Assembly: GCA_937916395.1 (NCBI GenBank) | Contig: CALFTN010000061.1 | Span: forward strand, 1-46,682 | Direction: 5' to 3' | DNA: 46,682 nt | Source of the DNA: an uncultured Clostridia bacterium | GTDB lineage: Bacteria > Bacillota > Clostridia > Oscillospirales > Acutalibacteraceae | Shown here: positions 1-8,423 of the stretch, piece after piece | Numbering within the stretch: position 1 is the stretch's first letter | How the letters are laid out: each line of letters starts with the position of its first letter | The notes under the pieces: generated by a model | The model's input: the letters and a program-made list of their open reading frames with translations, nothing else | What the model was told of the DNA's origin: nothing | Databases searched by the model: none | Made by a program: the position numbers and the translations under genes

Positions 1-2
1 TT

Positions 3-3000
3 GTTTCGGTAAGTGCTCCTGCAGCGACCAGTATGGGTATTAATGTTTTCAAAGGTTGCTCCGAACTGGTTTCTATCACATTGCCTGGAGTGACTGAATT
101 AACAAATGAGGCTTTCGCAGAGTGTACGAAGCTTGAAAACATCACATTAGGCTCTGTTATCACAAAAGTAAATGTAAATCTGTTTGCAGGTGAAGCCCTT
201 TCTTCGGGCATTACCCTCACGCTGAACTGTGGACAAGAAAAGGCCGAAACTCTGCCCGCAGCGGTAGGTACAAATGTAGCATGGGCAGACTTCACATGGA
301 AGGAAGTAAAGTTTGCCCATAGCTACGTAAACAGCAAGTGCACCGCCTGCGGTGAAGACTGCACCCACACCGGCGGCACGGCGACCTGCACCACTCTGGC
401 AGTCTGCGACACCTGCGGCGTAAGCTATGGCGCAGTGGACACCACCAACCACAATTGGGTAAATGGTGTGTGTACCTATGGTTGCGGCACGATCCATGAT
501 CCTCATACCTACGAAAACGGTACCTGCACCGTCTGCGGCGTGATCGGCGGCTACTGTGGTGAGGAAGGCAATGAGCAGAATGTCATTTGGACTTACGCGA
601 ACGGAACGCTGACCATCAGCGGTACCGGTGCTATAGCGGATCAGCGCGATAATTACGATAACCGTCCCTGGGAAGAATATGTAGACCAGATCACCACAAT
701 CGTGGTGAACGACGGCATCACCTCTATTGGTGAGGCTGCATTTTGGCGTTTCCAGAAACTCACCACTGCAAAGCTGCCCGACAGCCTTACGACCATATCG
801 CAGCAAGCATTCTATGGATGCACGGCGCTGAAAACAGTGAACTTCCCGGCTAACTTAAAAACCATCGAAGGCTGGGCATTCCTTGGGTGCGCGTTGGAGA
901 GCGTCACCCTGCCCGAGGGACTTACAACCATCGGTTATCGGGCGTTTAGCGAATGCAAAAATCTCACATCGGTGACGGTTCCTGCGTCCGTGACCACCAT
1001 AGATGAGGGTGCTTTTGGGTATAGCCCGGCAAAGATCACCGTGGCTGAGGATAACCTCAACTATTCCTCTGATGAACACGGCGTGCTGTTTGACAAGGAT
1101 AAAACCACCTTGATTTACTGCCGTCCGAACATAGAAGTAGAGACTTACACCATCCCCTCCACCGTGACCGAGATTTGCAAAGAAGCATTCTACGGCTGCA
1201 AGAATCTTGCTACTATCACCATCCCCGACGGTGTGCAGAAGATTGGAAGTTCGGCGTTCGGCGGCTGCAAGGCGCTGACCACCATCACCATCCCCGCGGG
1301 CGTGACAACCATTGAAGCCAACACATTCTATGACTGCACCGCATTGACCGCGGTGACCATCCCTGCGGGTGTGACGACCATTGATATGTGGGCATTCTCT
1401 GGCTGTACAGCGCTGACCACCGTTACCATCCCCGCCAGCGTGACCAGTATTGCATATAACGCGTTTTCGAACTGCAGCGCGTTGACCACCGTGAATGTGC
1501 CCTGCACTTGGGACGGCAGCCTGTACACCTTTGACGAGGGTGTGACCGTGAACAAGGTGCATAACTGGACGAACGGCACTTGTACCGTCTGCGGCGAACC
1601 CTGTGACCACAAAGACAGCACCTACACCGACAACGGCAACGGCACGCACGATAAGGTCTGCGGCGAGTGCGGTTATGTGGAAGTGGATAATGAAGACCAC
1701 AGCTTTGACGAATCAGAGTATTGTGAATTTTGTGAATATCAATGCCCTCACCCCAATTATACCAATGGTAGGTGTGACGTTTGTGCGTGTTATTGCCCAC
1801 ACACAAATACAGAACCTGTTTATAATTCATATGAAGATAAAACAAATCAGCATTATAAACACTATGAATGTTGCGGTGTAGACGAGCTTGCAGGCTATCA
1901 CAATGATGAAAACGGCGACACTAAATGCGACCAGTGTAAAGTACAGTTAGTAGTAAAAGTATATCTTGTGCCTGCTACAACTATGGGTATTCGTAATGGC
2001 GATAATTATTTTGCCAGCTTAGAAAATGCAATAGAAACAGCTAATGAGATTCTTGACGGTGGAGATTTAATTTTGTTATCTGACGCAGTAATCAATTCAG
2101 AAAAAGCGTTAACTATTGATAAAAATAAGCTTGACACTAATGGTAAAAAGTTAACAGTTAATGGTACACTTGTTCTCCCTGATAGTGAATATACAGGTGC
2201 TACTATTCCAACCGGTGTTGTTGGTAGCGGTACTGTAAAGATTGGTGAAAATTTCTTTAAATTAGCCGATAACGGAAAATGGTGTTGTGCTGAAGAAAGT
2301 CAACACACAAGTAGTGTTCAGACTTGTGCGGGTTACTTGTGTGAACTCTGCGGTAATTACTATGGCGAAGCTAATGATAATCACGATATAGTAATCGACA
2401 AAGCAGAAGAAGCAACCTGTACCAAAACAGGTCTCACAGAAGGCTCACATTGTACTCGTTGTGATGCTATGACAATCATTCAGGAAGAAGTTCCTGCACT
2501 TAATCATAAAGACACACTCGTTCAGGTTGAAGCAAAGGCAAAGACTTGTACAACAGTTGGTTGGGAAGCATACGAATACTGCACAGCTTGTGACTATACA
2601 ACAAAAGTAGAAATCCCTGCTTCACACGAAATCGTGGAAGTTAATGCAAAAGCACCAACTTGCGAAGCTATCGGTTGGAATGCTTACGAACATTGCACAG
2701 AGTGTGATTACACAACATACAAAGAAAAAGCAAAGTTAGGTCACGATAAAGTATCACATTCTGCAAAATCTGCAACTTGTGAAGCTATTGGCTGGTATGC
2801 TTACGATACTTGCTCAAGATGTGATTACACAACATATAAAGAAATCGCAAAATTAGGTCACGATATAGTAATCGATAAAGCAGTAGAAGCAACCTGTACA
2901 AAAACAGGTCTTACAGAAGGCTCACATTGTACTCGTTGTAACGACAAAACAGTTAAGCAAAATGTAATTCCTACAAAAGCTCATACAGAAGTAACTGTAA

Positions 3001-4850
3001 CCGGCAAGGCGGCAACTTGTACAGAAATAGGACTTACAGATGGTAAAAAATGTTCTGTATGTGGTGTGACAACAGTAGCACAGCAAACAATTGCTAAAAA
3101 AGGTCATACGGAAGTAACTGTAACCGGCAAAGCAGCAACTTGTACTGCTACTGGTCTTACAGATGGTAAAAAATGCTCAGTTTGTGGTACAGTGACAAAA
3201 GCACAAGAAATAATTAAAGCAACAGGTCACACAACAAGTGTAATAAACAAAAAAGATGCGACTTGTACAGTGGATGGTTACACAGGTGACACATATTGCT
3301 CAGTATGTAAAACTACAACTGTAAAAGGTACAGTAGTCAAAGCAACAGGTCATAAAGAAGTAGTAATCCCAGAAGTAGCACCAACATATACAACAGTTGG
3401 TAAAACAGAGGGTAAAAAGTGTTCTGTTTGTGGCACAATTACAGTAGCACAAAAAGATGTTGCAAAGCTTACTCTTGCAGTACCAACAGTTACAATAAAA
3501 AATACAGCTAAAGGTATAAATGTAAGCTGGAACAAAGTTAATGGTGCAGAAAGCTATATTGTTTACAGAAGAACATATAATGAAAAAACTAAAAAATGGT
3601 CTTCATGGTCAAGACTTAAAACAGGAGTAACCGCAACAAGCTATACTGATACAACAGTAAAACTTGGCACTAAATATCGTTACACAGTTAAGTCTGTAAA
3701 TGGTGATGTTGCAAGTAAATATATATCAACATCAACATTAAAGTATAACGTAGCTCCAACAGTAAAAGTTGCAAATGCAAGTAATGGTGTAAAGGTAAGC
3801 TGGTCAACTGTTGCCAATGCAACTGGTTACACAGTTTATTCTTCAACATACAACACAAAAACTAAAAAGTGGAGTGGTTGGAAAAATCGTGGTACTGCTA
3901 AGGCAACAGCAACAAGCTGGGTAGATAAGAATGCAACAAAGTCAGGCGCATATTACAAATACACAGTAAGAGCATGTAATGGTAAAGATATAAAGAGTAG
4001 TTACAATAAGGATGGTGTAAAAACACTCTTCCTTGCTACTCCGACTGTAAAAATTGCAAATAATGCAAAAGGTGTTAAAGTTACATGGAATAAGATTACA
4101 GGCTCAAAAGGTTATATTATCTATCGTTCAGAGATAAATAATGGTAAATGGTCAAATTGGAAGAATATGGGTACTGTGAAAAACACAATTCTTTCATGGG
4201 TTGATAAGAATGCACAGTCAGGCACAACATACCGCTACACAGTTCGTGCAGTTAATGGCAATTACAAGAGTGCCTATAAAGCTTCAGGCTCACTTATATT
4301 CTTATCACAACCAACTGTAAAGGTTGCAAATGCTTCTAATGGAATTAAAGTAAGTTGGAACAAAGTAGATGGTGTAACAGGATATACAGTTTATTCTTCA
4401 ACCTATGATGCAAAGACTAAAAAGTGGTCTTCATGGAAAAACAGAGGAACTGCTAAAGCAAACAAAACATCATGGGTAGATAAAAATGTAAAAAGCGGTG
4501 TAAAATACAAGTACACAGTAAGAGCTGTAAATGGTAAAACAAAGAGTACTTATGTTTCATCAAGTGCGCTTCTCTATCTTGCACAACCAACAGTTACTGT
4601 AAAAGCAACTTCAAATGGTATAAATGTTAGTTGGACTCAATGTGCTGGCTCTAATGGCTACACAGTTTACCGTTCAGAATTAGTAAATGGTGAATGGTCA
4701 AACTGGACTAATATGGGCACTGCAAAGTCAAACAAAAAGTCTTGGACTGATAAGAAAGCAAAGAAAGGTGTAACATATAAATACACAGTTCGTGCTGTAA
4801 ACGGTAAAGTTAAAAGCTCATATAAATCAAGTAGTTCAATTACAAAATAA
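3..4850 (+). CDS. Giant surface protein, BspA-type LRR + Cys-knuckle repeats + five FN3 domains (5' partial)
   Basis: The reading frame is open to the left edge, so the start and any signal peptide lie outside; about 1,615 residues are visible. In order: LRR_5/BspA-type leucine-rich repeats (nt ~30-220 and ~690-1500, recurring 'AFxGCxxLTTVTIPxxVTTI'); CxxC zinc-ribbon-like knuckles (nt ~340-560, ~1570-1930); about nine Cys repeats of the 'ATCTxxGLTxGxxC' type (nt ~2390-3470); five fibronectin type III repeats (nt ~3475-4848) with the recurring 'YTVRAVNGK' strand. No LPXTG motif or other anchor follows; it ends just after the last FN3. BspA-like proteins are known as adhesins or matrix-binding surface proteins; the ligand here is unknown. 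Base composition changes inside the gene: nt ~190-1720 is rich in GCC/ACC/CTG codons, while the remainder uses A/T-ending codons, which suggests a mosaic origin. Confidence 0.85.
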   Translation, partial: VSVSAPAATSMGINVFKGCSELVSITLPGVTELTNEAFAECTKLENITLGSVITKVNVNLFAGEALSSGITLTLNCGQEKAETLPAAVGTNVAWADFTWKEVKFAHSYVNSKCTACGEDCTHTGGTATCTTLAVCDTCGVSYGAVDTTNHNWVNGVCTYGCGTIHDPHTYENGTCTVCGVIGGYCGEEGNEQNVIWTYANGTLTISGTGAIADQRDNYDNRPWEEYVDQITTIVVNDGITSIGEAAFWRFQKLTTAKLPDSLTTISQQAFYGCTALKTVNFPANLKTIEGWAFLGCALESVTLPEGLTTIGYRAFSECKNLTSVTVPASVTTIDEGAFGYSPAKITVAEDNLNYSSDEHGVLFDKDKTTLIYCRPNIEVETYTIPSTVTEICKEAFYGCKNLATITIPDGVQKIGSSAFGGCKALTTITIPAGVTTIEANTFYDCTALTAVTIPAGVTTIDMWAFSGCTALTTVTIPASVTSIAYNAFSNCSALTTVNVPCTWDGSLYTFDEGVTVNKVHNWTNGTCTVCGEPCDHKDSTYTDNGNGTHDKVCGECGYVEVDNEDHSFDESEYCEFCEYQCPHPNYTNGRCDVCACYCPHTNTEPVYNSYEDKTNQHYKHYECCGVDELAGYHNDENGDTKCDQCKVQLVVKVYLVPATTMGIRNGDNYFASLENAIETANEILDGGDLILLSDAVINSEKALTIDKNKLDTNGKKLTVNGTLVLPDSEYTGATIPTGVVGSGTVKIGENFFKLADNGKWCCAEESQHTSSVQTCAGYLCELCGNYYGEANDNHDIVIDKAEEATCTKTGLTEGSHCTRCDAMTIIQEEVPALNHKDTLVQVEAKAKTCTTVGWEAYEYCTACDYTTKVEIPASHEIVEVNAKAPTCEAIGWNAYEHCTECDYTTYKEKAKLGHDKVSHSAKSATCEAIGWYAYDTCSRCDYTTYKEIAKLGHDIVIDKAVEATCTKTGLTEGSHCTRCNDKTVKQNVIPTKAHTEVTVTGKAATCTEIGLTDGKKCSVCGVTTVAQQTIAKKGHTEVTVTGKAATCTATGLTDGKKCSVCGTVTKAQEIIKATGHTTSVINKKDATCTVDGYTGDTYCSVCKTTTVKGTVVKATGHKEVVIPEVAPTYTTVGKTEGKKCSVCGTITVAQKDVAKLTLAVPTVTIKNTAKGINVSWNKVNGAESYIVYRRTYNEKTKKWSSWSRLKTGVTATSYTDTTVKLGTKYRYTVKSVNGDVASKYISTSTLKYNVAPTVKVANASNGVKVSWSTVANATGYTVYSSTYNTKTKKWSGWKNRGTAKATATSWVDKNATKSGAYYKYTVRACNGKDIKSSYNKDGVKTLFLATPTVKIANNAKGVKVTWNKITGSKGYIIYRSEINNGKWSNWKNMGTVKNTILSWVDKNAQSGTTYRYTVRAVNGNYKSAYKASGSLIFLSQPTVKVANASNGIKVSWNKVDGVTGYTVYSSTYDAKTKKWSSWKNRGTAKANKTSWVDKNVKSGVKYKYTVRAVNGKTKSTYVSSSALLYLAQPTVTVKATSNGINVSWTQCAGSNGYTVYRSELVNGEWSNWTNMGTAKSNKKSWTDKKAKKGVTYKYTVRAVNGKVKSSYKSSSSITK

Positions 4851-4862
4851 TTATTAAAAATT

Positions 4863-4905
4863 AAACCAATCTGCCAGTTCAAAATGAATTGGCAGATTGG
4901 TTTTT
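4863..4905 (+). terminator. Terminator of the LRR/FN3 gene
   Basis: An 18-bp stem (4863-4880 with 4886-4903, one G-U pair) with a 5-base loop is followed by a short T run, 12 bases after the stop codon. Confidence 0.8.
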
Positions 4906-4969
4906 AGGTGTAAAAATTTTTAATGCATAAAACAAAGAAAAAGAGCAGAAAAATCTGCTCCTGAAATTT
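4906..4969. repeat. ~63-bp dispersed repeat, copy A
   Basis: Closely similar to 6524-6586 in the same orientation. The shared core is 'GCATAAAACAAAGAAAA' followed by a small hairpin (GAGCAGA/TCTGCTC here) and 'ATCTGCTCCT.AAATTT'. The two copies flank the HipA-like gene and the tRNA-Pro fragment. Confidence 0.6.
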
Positions 4970-5001
4970 AAAAAATATAAGTTTTAAAAACTGAAATAAA
5001 A

Positions 5002-5030
5002 AGGTTGTTGCTTATTACAAGCAACAACCT
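5002..5030 (-). terminator. Terminator of the HipA-like gene
   Basis: Read on the minus strand: a 12-bp perfect stem (AGGTTGTTGCTT and its complement) with a 5-base loop followed by TTTTATTT, immediately downstream of the stop codon at 5037. Confidence 0.75.
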
Positions 5031-5036
5031 AATTAA

Positions 5037-6128
5037 TTACATTGAAAGTGTAGGGTCTTCTGACAAAAACTGGTCAAAGAATTCTGATATAATTTGCTGA
5101 CCATTGAGAATGTAGTCAATTATAATATCTTTCTCAACATCAATACCAACTTCATCAATACATTCGTTTATCATATCAGCAGTAACAACAGGAATTTCTA
5201 ATTCATTGAAAAGTTCACTTGCTTTTGGAACATCTCTTAATAAATCAAGGAAGAAATCAATAAGTTTGTCATTTTCTCTGTTGGTTGATTTAGGATAACC
5301 TCTTGCAATAAGGGCAATATTGTTATCATAGTTAGGTGCAAGAGAAATGATTTTACCAGAATTAACATCTCTGAGGACACCATAGTTTTTTGTGTGTCGG
5401 TCAACATTAGAACAGAGAGTATCAAGATAAATCATTCTAAGATAATCAGCTGCAACATCTTTTGAAATACTATAGAATTTTTCAAAGTTTACATCGTAGA
5501 ATTCATTATCTCCAACTAACGATTCGGCAACTTCAAAATTAAATTGATTGCCATTAGTAAAATCAAGAGTACGAACATAATTGTCGTGCAACTCATATTT
5601 TGCCACAGGGAAACCTAATTTTTCTGCTAACTTAGCTATAAAAAGTTCTGAAAAATATTCTAACTGATTACCAGTTTTATATAACCACCATTTGTTATCA
5701 ATAAGTCGCCAGCATTTTTCAAAACTACCAATGTTGGTAAGTTCAGGCGTTCTTGAAACAGGTTGATTAAAACTTTCAAAGTCACCGCAAAGAGCTAAAT
5801 TATCAAAAAAGTTTTCTTTAAATCTTACATTTTCCCAAGTTAAATTTGAGTCGGTTTCTTTAAACCAATAATTATCTGTAATGGTGACAGCATTAACTGC
5901 TAAAACAGTATTTGCATCGTCTTTATTAGAAAGTCGTAGAGCTTTCTTTAAAAGTCTTGAATTAGTGCGGTGGGAATCAATTGCTCTGCTTTCAAGCCAA
6001 GCAGTAAAGTCAAGAGAGCGCAAGAAGAATAAGGGTGCTAATTCTTTATTAACACTCTTCACTATTCCATTTTCAACTTCCACTACAGGAATATCAGCTG
6101 ACATTATCTGTCCAGAAATTTCAAGCAT
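5037..6128 (-). CDS. HipA-like serine/threonine kinase-fold protein
   Basis: 363 residues. The C-terminal half carries the HipA kinase catalytic signature: 'NVDRHTKNYG' (N241, D243, N248), where the Asp acts as catalytic base in the family, and 'APNYDNN' with D268 as the metal-binding Asp. HipA proteins phosphorylate protein or tRNA-synthetase targets and often pair with a HipB DNA-binding antitoxin. No HipB gene lies next to this one, and the N-terminal ~120 residues do not look like the classical HipA N-subdomain, so this is a solitary HipA-like kinase of unknown target. The start ATG at 6128 has an AGAGGCG site 7 bases upstream. It sits in a tRNA-Pro-associated island between two ~63-bp repeats, with its own promoter and terminator. 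Confidence 0.75.
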   Translation of the reverse strand: MLEISGQIMSADIPVVEVENGIVKSVNKELAPLFFLRSLDFTAWLESRAIDSHRTNSRLLKKALRLSNKDDANTVLAVNAVTITDNYWFKETDSNLTWENVRFKENFFDNLALCGDFESFNQPVSRTPELTNIGSFEKCWRLIDNKWWLYKTGNQLEYFSELFIAKLAEKLGFPVAKYELHDNYVRTLDFTNGNQFNFEVAESLVGDNEFYDVNFEKFYSISKDVAADYLRMIYLDTLCSNVDRHTKNYGVLRDVNSGKIISLAPNYDNNIALIARGYPKSTNRENDKLIDFFLDLLRDVPKASELFNELEIPVVTADMINECIDEVGIDVEKDIIIDYILNGQQIISEFFDQFLSEDPTLSM

Positions 6129-6157
6129 CTTTCTCGCCTCTTTCTAACTTTTTTATT

Positions 6158-6186
6158 AGTATAACATAAAAATACGAATTCTTCAA
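6158..6186 (-). promoter_or_regulatory. Promoter of the HipA-like gene
   Basis: On the minus strand, TTGAAG (6186-6181) and TATACT (6163-6158) are separated by 17 bases, about 30 bases upstream of the start codon. Confidence 0.6.
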
Positions 6187-6233
6187 GTTAGGGGGATGAA
6201 TTACTGAATGTCTTTAGTAGCTATGATATAATG

Positions 6234-6270
6234 AAAAGCGATTAAAAACACAAGGTTTTTAATCGCTTTT
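6234..6270 (-). terminator. Terminator hairpin following the tRNA-Pro 3' fragment
   Basis: A perfect 16-bp stem (6234-6249 with 6255-6270) directly abuts the CCA end of the tRNA fragment. The same arrangement, with a different stem sequence, follows the intact tRNA at 7859-7895, so the fragment carries a duplicated or captured tRNA 3' flank. Confidence 0.65.
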
Positions 6271-6315
6271 TGGTCGAGATGACGGGATTTGAACCCACAG
6301 CCTTTGCGTCCCGAA
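6271..6315 (-). pseudogene. tRNA-Pro(CGG) 3'-half fragment (att-site-like)
   Basis: These 45 bases are identical to 7896-7940, the 3' portion of the intact tRNA-Pro from the anticodon loop through the encoded CCA. Identity stops sharply at 6316. A 3' tRNA half repeated near an intact tRNA is the classical footprint of a site-specific integrative element (attL/attR). The rest of 6187-6652 holds no convincing gene; it contains TTTGTGGTCA-type motifs near 6415-6440 resembling one at 8018-8027. Confidence 0.8.
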
Positions 6316-6523
6316 AAACGAATATGATTTTTTGATTATCTCAAACACAACATATAGTACTGTTTATTTCGGTTGTATATACAAAACCACAACCCAAAAT
6401 TCAATATTCGGTTTTAATTGTGGTGTAATTTGTGGTCAGAATCTTAAATGATTTTTCTAAGTTTGGCTAATTGAAATTTTAACTATAGCATAAATCCAAA
6501 GTTACTAAAAAAGTAGTAGCTAT

Positions 6524-6586
6524 AGGTGAAAAAATTTTAACGCATAAAACAAAGAAAAGGAACAGGAAATCTGCTCCTAAAATTTT
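6524..6586. repeat. ~63-bp dispersed repeat, copy B
   Basis: Direct copy of 4906-4969 with scattered substitutions. The hairpin is imperfect here (GGAACAG versus CTGCTCC). It lies downstream of the TIGR04076 gene on its transcribed strand. Confidence 0.6.
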
Positions 6587-6652
6587 GTAATGTTGTTTCA
6601 TAAAATCCAAAATTCATCTGTTCGACAAATTGGAATTTGTAGATTAGTGGTT

Positions 6653-6889
6653 TTAATCTATTTTCTCAATCTTAAACACATTTATGGTATCTACATCGGG
6701 GCAACAGAAAACATTATTCTTTAACTCTCCGCCATAGCGTAAGATATCAATCATAGGAAAAAGAACGTGTGCAGCCATTGGACACAGTTTTCCTCTCTCT
6801 GTGTCAAAATCAAAAGTATCTCCAACTTTGTGTCCTCTATGGCAAGGACAAGTTCCTTTTTGTTCTACCAAGGTGATTTTAATCTTCAT
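6653..6889 (-). CDS. TIGR04076 family small protein
   Basis: 78 residues with the family pattern: N-terminal 'MKIKITLVEQKG', then 'CHRGHKVGDTF', 'GKLCPMAAHVLFP' and 'LRYGG', ending in a short strand. Conserved Cys and His residues suggest metal or cofactor binding, but the family function is unknown. Its ATG overlaps the TGA stop of the upstream kinase gene (ATGA, 4 bases), so the two are translationally coupled. Confidence 0.75.
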   Translation of the reverse strand: MKIKITLVEQKGTCPCHRGHKVGDTFDFDTERGKLCPMAAHVLFPMIDILRYGGELKNNVFCCPDVDTINVFKIEKID

Positions 6890-7704
6890 AATTTACCCTC
6901 GCTTATGTATTGTTCAATATCAACACCGTAAAATTTTTCTTTTTTATCAAGATTATCTATAATAATGTTTCTTACCGTTTCCATTGCGTGTTTGGTAGCA
7001 TCATACAGAGATTCACCATTCAGAACATCGCTCACGAGAACTGCAGAAAAGATATCGCCCGTTCCGGGAAAGCGAACATCAATCAGTTCAAATCCGATTT
7101 TGAAATTTTCATTCTTCGTATGGTCATATCCTATAACGCAGTTTTCACCATCTATGGAGGCGCTTGTGATGACAACCGATTTACTGCCAAGGTGACGTAC
7201 TCGTTCAATCAATTTTTCAGCTTCACCATGACTTAAAGTATCTCCGTTATAAAAATGGTTTGTTAGGAAGCATGCTTCGGTAAAGTTAGGAATCAAAATA
7301 TCGGCGTATGAGCTGAGTTTTCTCATGATTGCCACGTTATTATCCGTCATCCCATTATATAGCTTTCCTTCGTCACCCATAATCGGATCGACAACAACCA
7401 ACAACTTGTCGGTGTATTGATTATTGATTAGGCACTCTACAATGTCAATTTGTTTAGGGTTTACCATAAATCCCGTGGCAATGCAATCAAATTTAAATCC
7501 AAGATCATGCCAAATATCGACGGTCTTTTCCATATAATCGGTGGTATCGAGGATATCAAACTTACCGAAATCAAGTGTATTGGACACCAAAGCGGTTGGC
7601 AAGGAAGCCACGTCGATCCCTTTGGCTGAAAGGATCGGTATCATAGCCGACAAAGCAATTTTACCCACACCAGGCATATCGTTTACGCAACAAATTTTTT
7701 TCAT
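6886..7704 (-). CDS. Pyridoxal/pyridoxamine kinase (PdxY/ThiD fold)
   Basis: 272 residues of the ribokinase superfamily. Evidence: 'VVDPIMGDEGKLY' in the middle, 'LIPNFTEACFLT' (nucleotide-site region), and the C-terminal 'PGTGDIFSAV' anion-hole/catalytic Asp motif. The combination is typical of pyridoxal (pyridoxine, pyridoxamine) kinases that make PLP for salvage; ThiD-type HMP kinases are the main alternative. I chose ATG 7704 because GGAGAA lies 8 bases before it; an in-frame TTG at 7710 is too close to that site. It is the first gene of a two-gene unit with TIGR04076. No transporter or PLP regulator is adjacent. Confidence 0.8.
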   Translation of the reverse strand: MKKICCVNDMPGVGKIALSAMIPILSAKGIDVASLPTALVSNTLDFGKFDILDTTDYMEKTVDIWHDLGFKFDCIATGFMVNPKQIDIVECLINNQYTDKLLVVVDPIMGDEGKLYNGMTDNNVAIMRKLSSYADILIPNFTEACFLTNHFYNGDTLSHGEAEKLIERVRHLGSKSVVITSASIDGENCVIGYDHTKNENFKIGFELIDVRFPGTGDIFSAVLVSDVLNGESLYDATKHAMETVRNIIIDNLDKKEKFYGVDIEQYISEGKL

Positions 7705-7746
7705 AACCAATTCTCCGTTTTACTATAGTTAATCTATCGATTTCTA

Positions 7747-7768
7747 TCGACAAATTCAAGTTTGTCGA
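7747..7768. promoter_or_regulatory. Palindrome upstream of the pyridoxal kinase gene
   Basis: TCGACAAA-6-TTTGTCGA, a perfect 8-bp inverted repeat 43 bases upstream of the start codon. A second partial ATCGAT/CTATCGA motif overlaps it at 7733-7750. It may be a repressor or activator operator; no regulator is identifiable nearby. Confidence 0.4.
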
Positions 7769-7858
7769 GATGATTGTAACACAAAAATATATGTTTAACA
7801 ACCCTGGCTTAACCAAAAAATATGAGAATAGAGTGTTTTATAGGATTTAAGATATAAT

Positions 7859-7895
7859 AAAAGCAGTTGAAAATACATGATTTTCAACTGCTTTT
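7859..7895 (-). terminator. Terminator of tRNA-Pro(CGG)
   Basis: A perfect 16-bp stem (7859-7874 with 7880-7895) with a 5-base loop directly follows the CCA end on the minus strand, then runs into TTATTATATC. Confidence 0.75.
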
Positions 7896-7972
7896 TGGTC
7901 GAGATGACGGGATTTGAACCCACAGCCTTTGCGTCCCGAACGCAACGCTCTACCAAATTGAGCCACATCTCG
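7896..7972 (-). tRNA. tRNA-Pro (anticodon CGG), CCA encoded
   Basis: All four arms fold: acceptor CGAGATG/CATCTCG, D-arm GCTC...GAGC, anticodon stem TTGCG/CGCAA with loop TTCGGGA (anticodon CGG), and T-arm GTGGG-TTCAAAT-CCCGT, then discriminator A and CCA. Its 3' 45 bases are duplicated at 6271-6315, marking it as an integration target. Confidence 0.93.
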
Positions 7973-8097
7973 ATATTAAATTTTTTGGTTTCAAAAATAA
8001 TTCTCTGTGTGGGCAAATTTGTGGTCAAAGCCATTTTTTTGCCTTTTTAGAAAATTTTAAAAGTGCCTTAAAGCAAGGTGTATCAACGGGTTTGACG

Positions 8098-8172
8098 ATT
8101 TTAGTTTGAATACTCGAACCCTTGGAACCGTATACCCGAACCGCGCGCTCTATCAAACTGAGCCACACCCCG
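8098..8172 (-). pseudogene. Decayed tRNA-Pro(CGG)-like gene, intact 5' half only
   Basis: The 5' half is well preserved: acceptor strand CGGGGTG, D-arm GCTC...GAGC, and anticodon loop TTCGGGT. The 3' side of the anticodon stem, the T-stem pairing (G53 opposite A) and the 3' acceptor strand are lost, so it cannot form a normal tRNA. It differs from the intact neighbour in the acceptor stem, so it descends from a different tRNA-Pro copy. Apart from it, 7973-8423 contains no gene that I can see. Confidence 0.6.
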
Positions 8173-8328
8173 ATAGACAATATAAATTATTTTTTAAGCA
8201 ATAGGATTATACATTATCTGCTTTTCAAAATCAAGTGTTTTGAAATCTTTTTTACAAAAAGAAATTAATAGTAAAATAAAAAAACTTGTGATATAATTAT
8301 AATAGTTAGTATTAAAAAATATCGATTT

Positions 8329-8365
8329 GTGGTTGAGAATAATAAAAAACTCCCCACTCAACCAC
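8329..8365 (+). promoter_or_regulatory. Leader hairpin upstream of the HTH regulator
   Basis: GTGGTTGAG (8329-8337) and CTCAACCAC (8357-8365) form a perfect 9-bp stem with a 19-base loop. A TATAAT-like box (8292-8297) lies upstream, so the hairpin probably lies in the leader of the gene at 8424. There is no T tract, so it is not a standard terminator. Confidence 0.4.
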
Positions 8366-8423
8366 TGGTTTGTAGACTTTTTATCTTTGTCATCTTACAA
8401 TAAAGGTGAAAGGAGGGCACAGA

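Noticed and set aside
147..1700. Long minus-strand frames opposite the LRR gene
   Set aside because: These are shadows caused by GC-rich codon bias of the sense strand; they have no ribosome sites and are rich in His, Gly and Arg as expected for antisense frames.
5037..6128. HipBA toxin-antitoxin module
   Set aside because: No HTH antitoxin gene is adjacent; the nearest HTH gene (8424) is 2.3 kb away, on the other strand, and has membrane and zinc-ribbon domains unlike HipB.
7795..8034. 79-aa minus-strand frame across the tRNA-Pro
   Set aside because: It reads through the intact tRNA and its terminator, so it is not a gene; the upstream portion could be an integrase tail but no integrase motif is visible.
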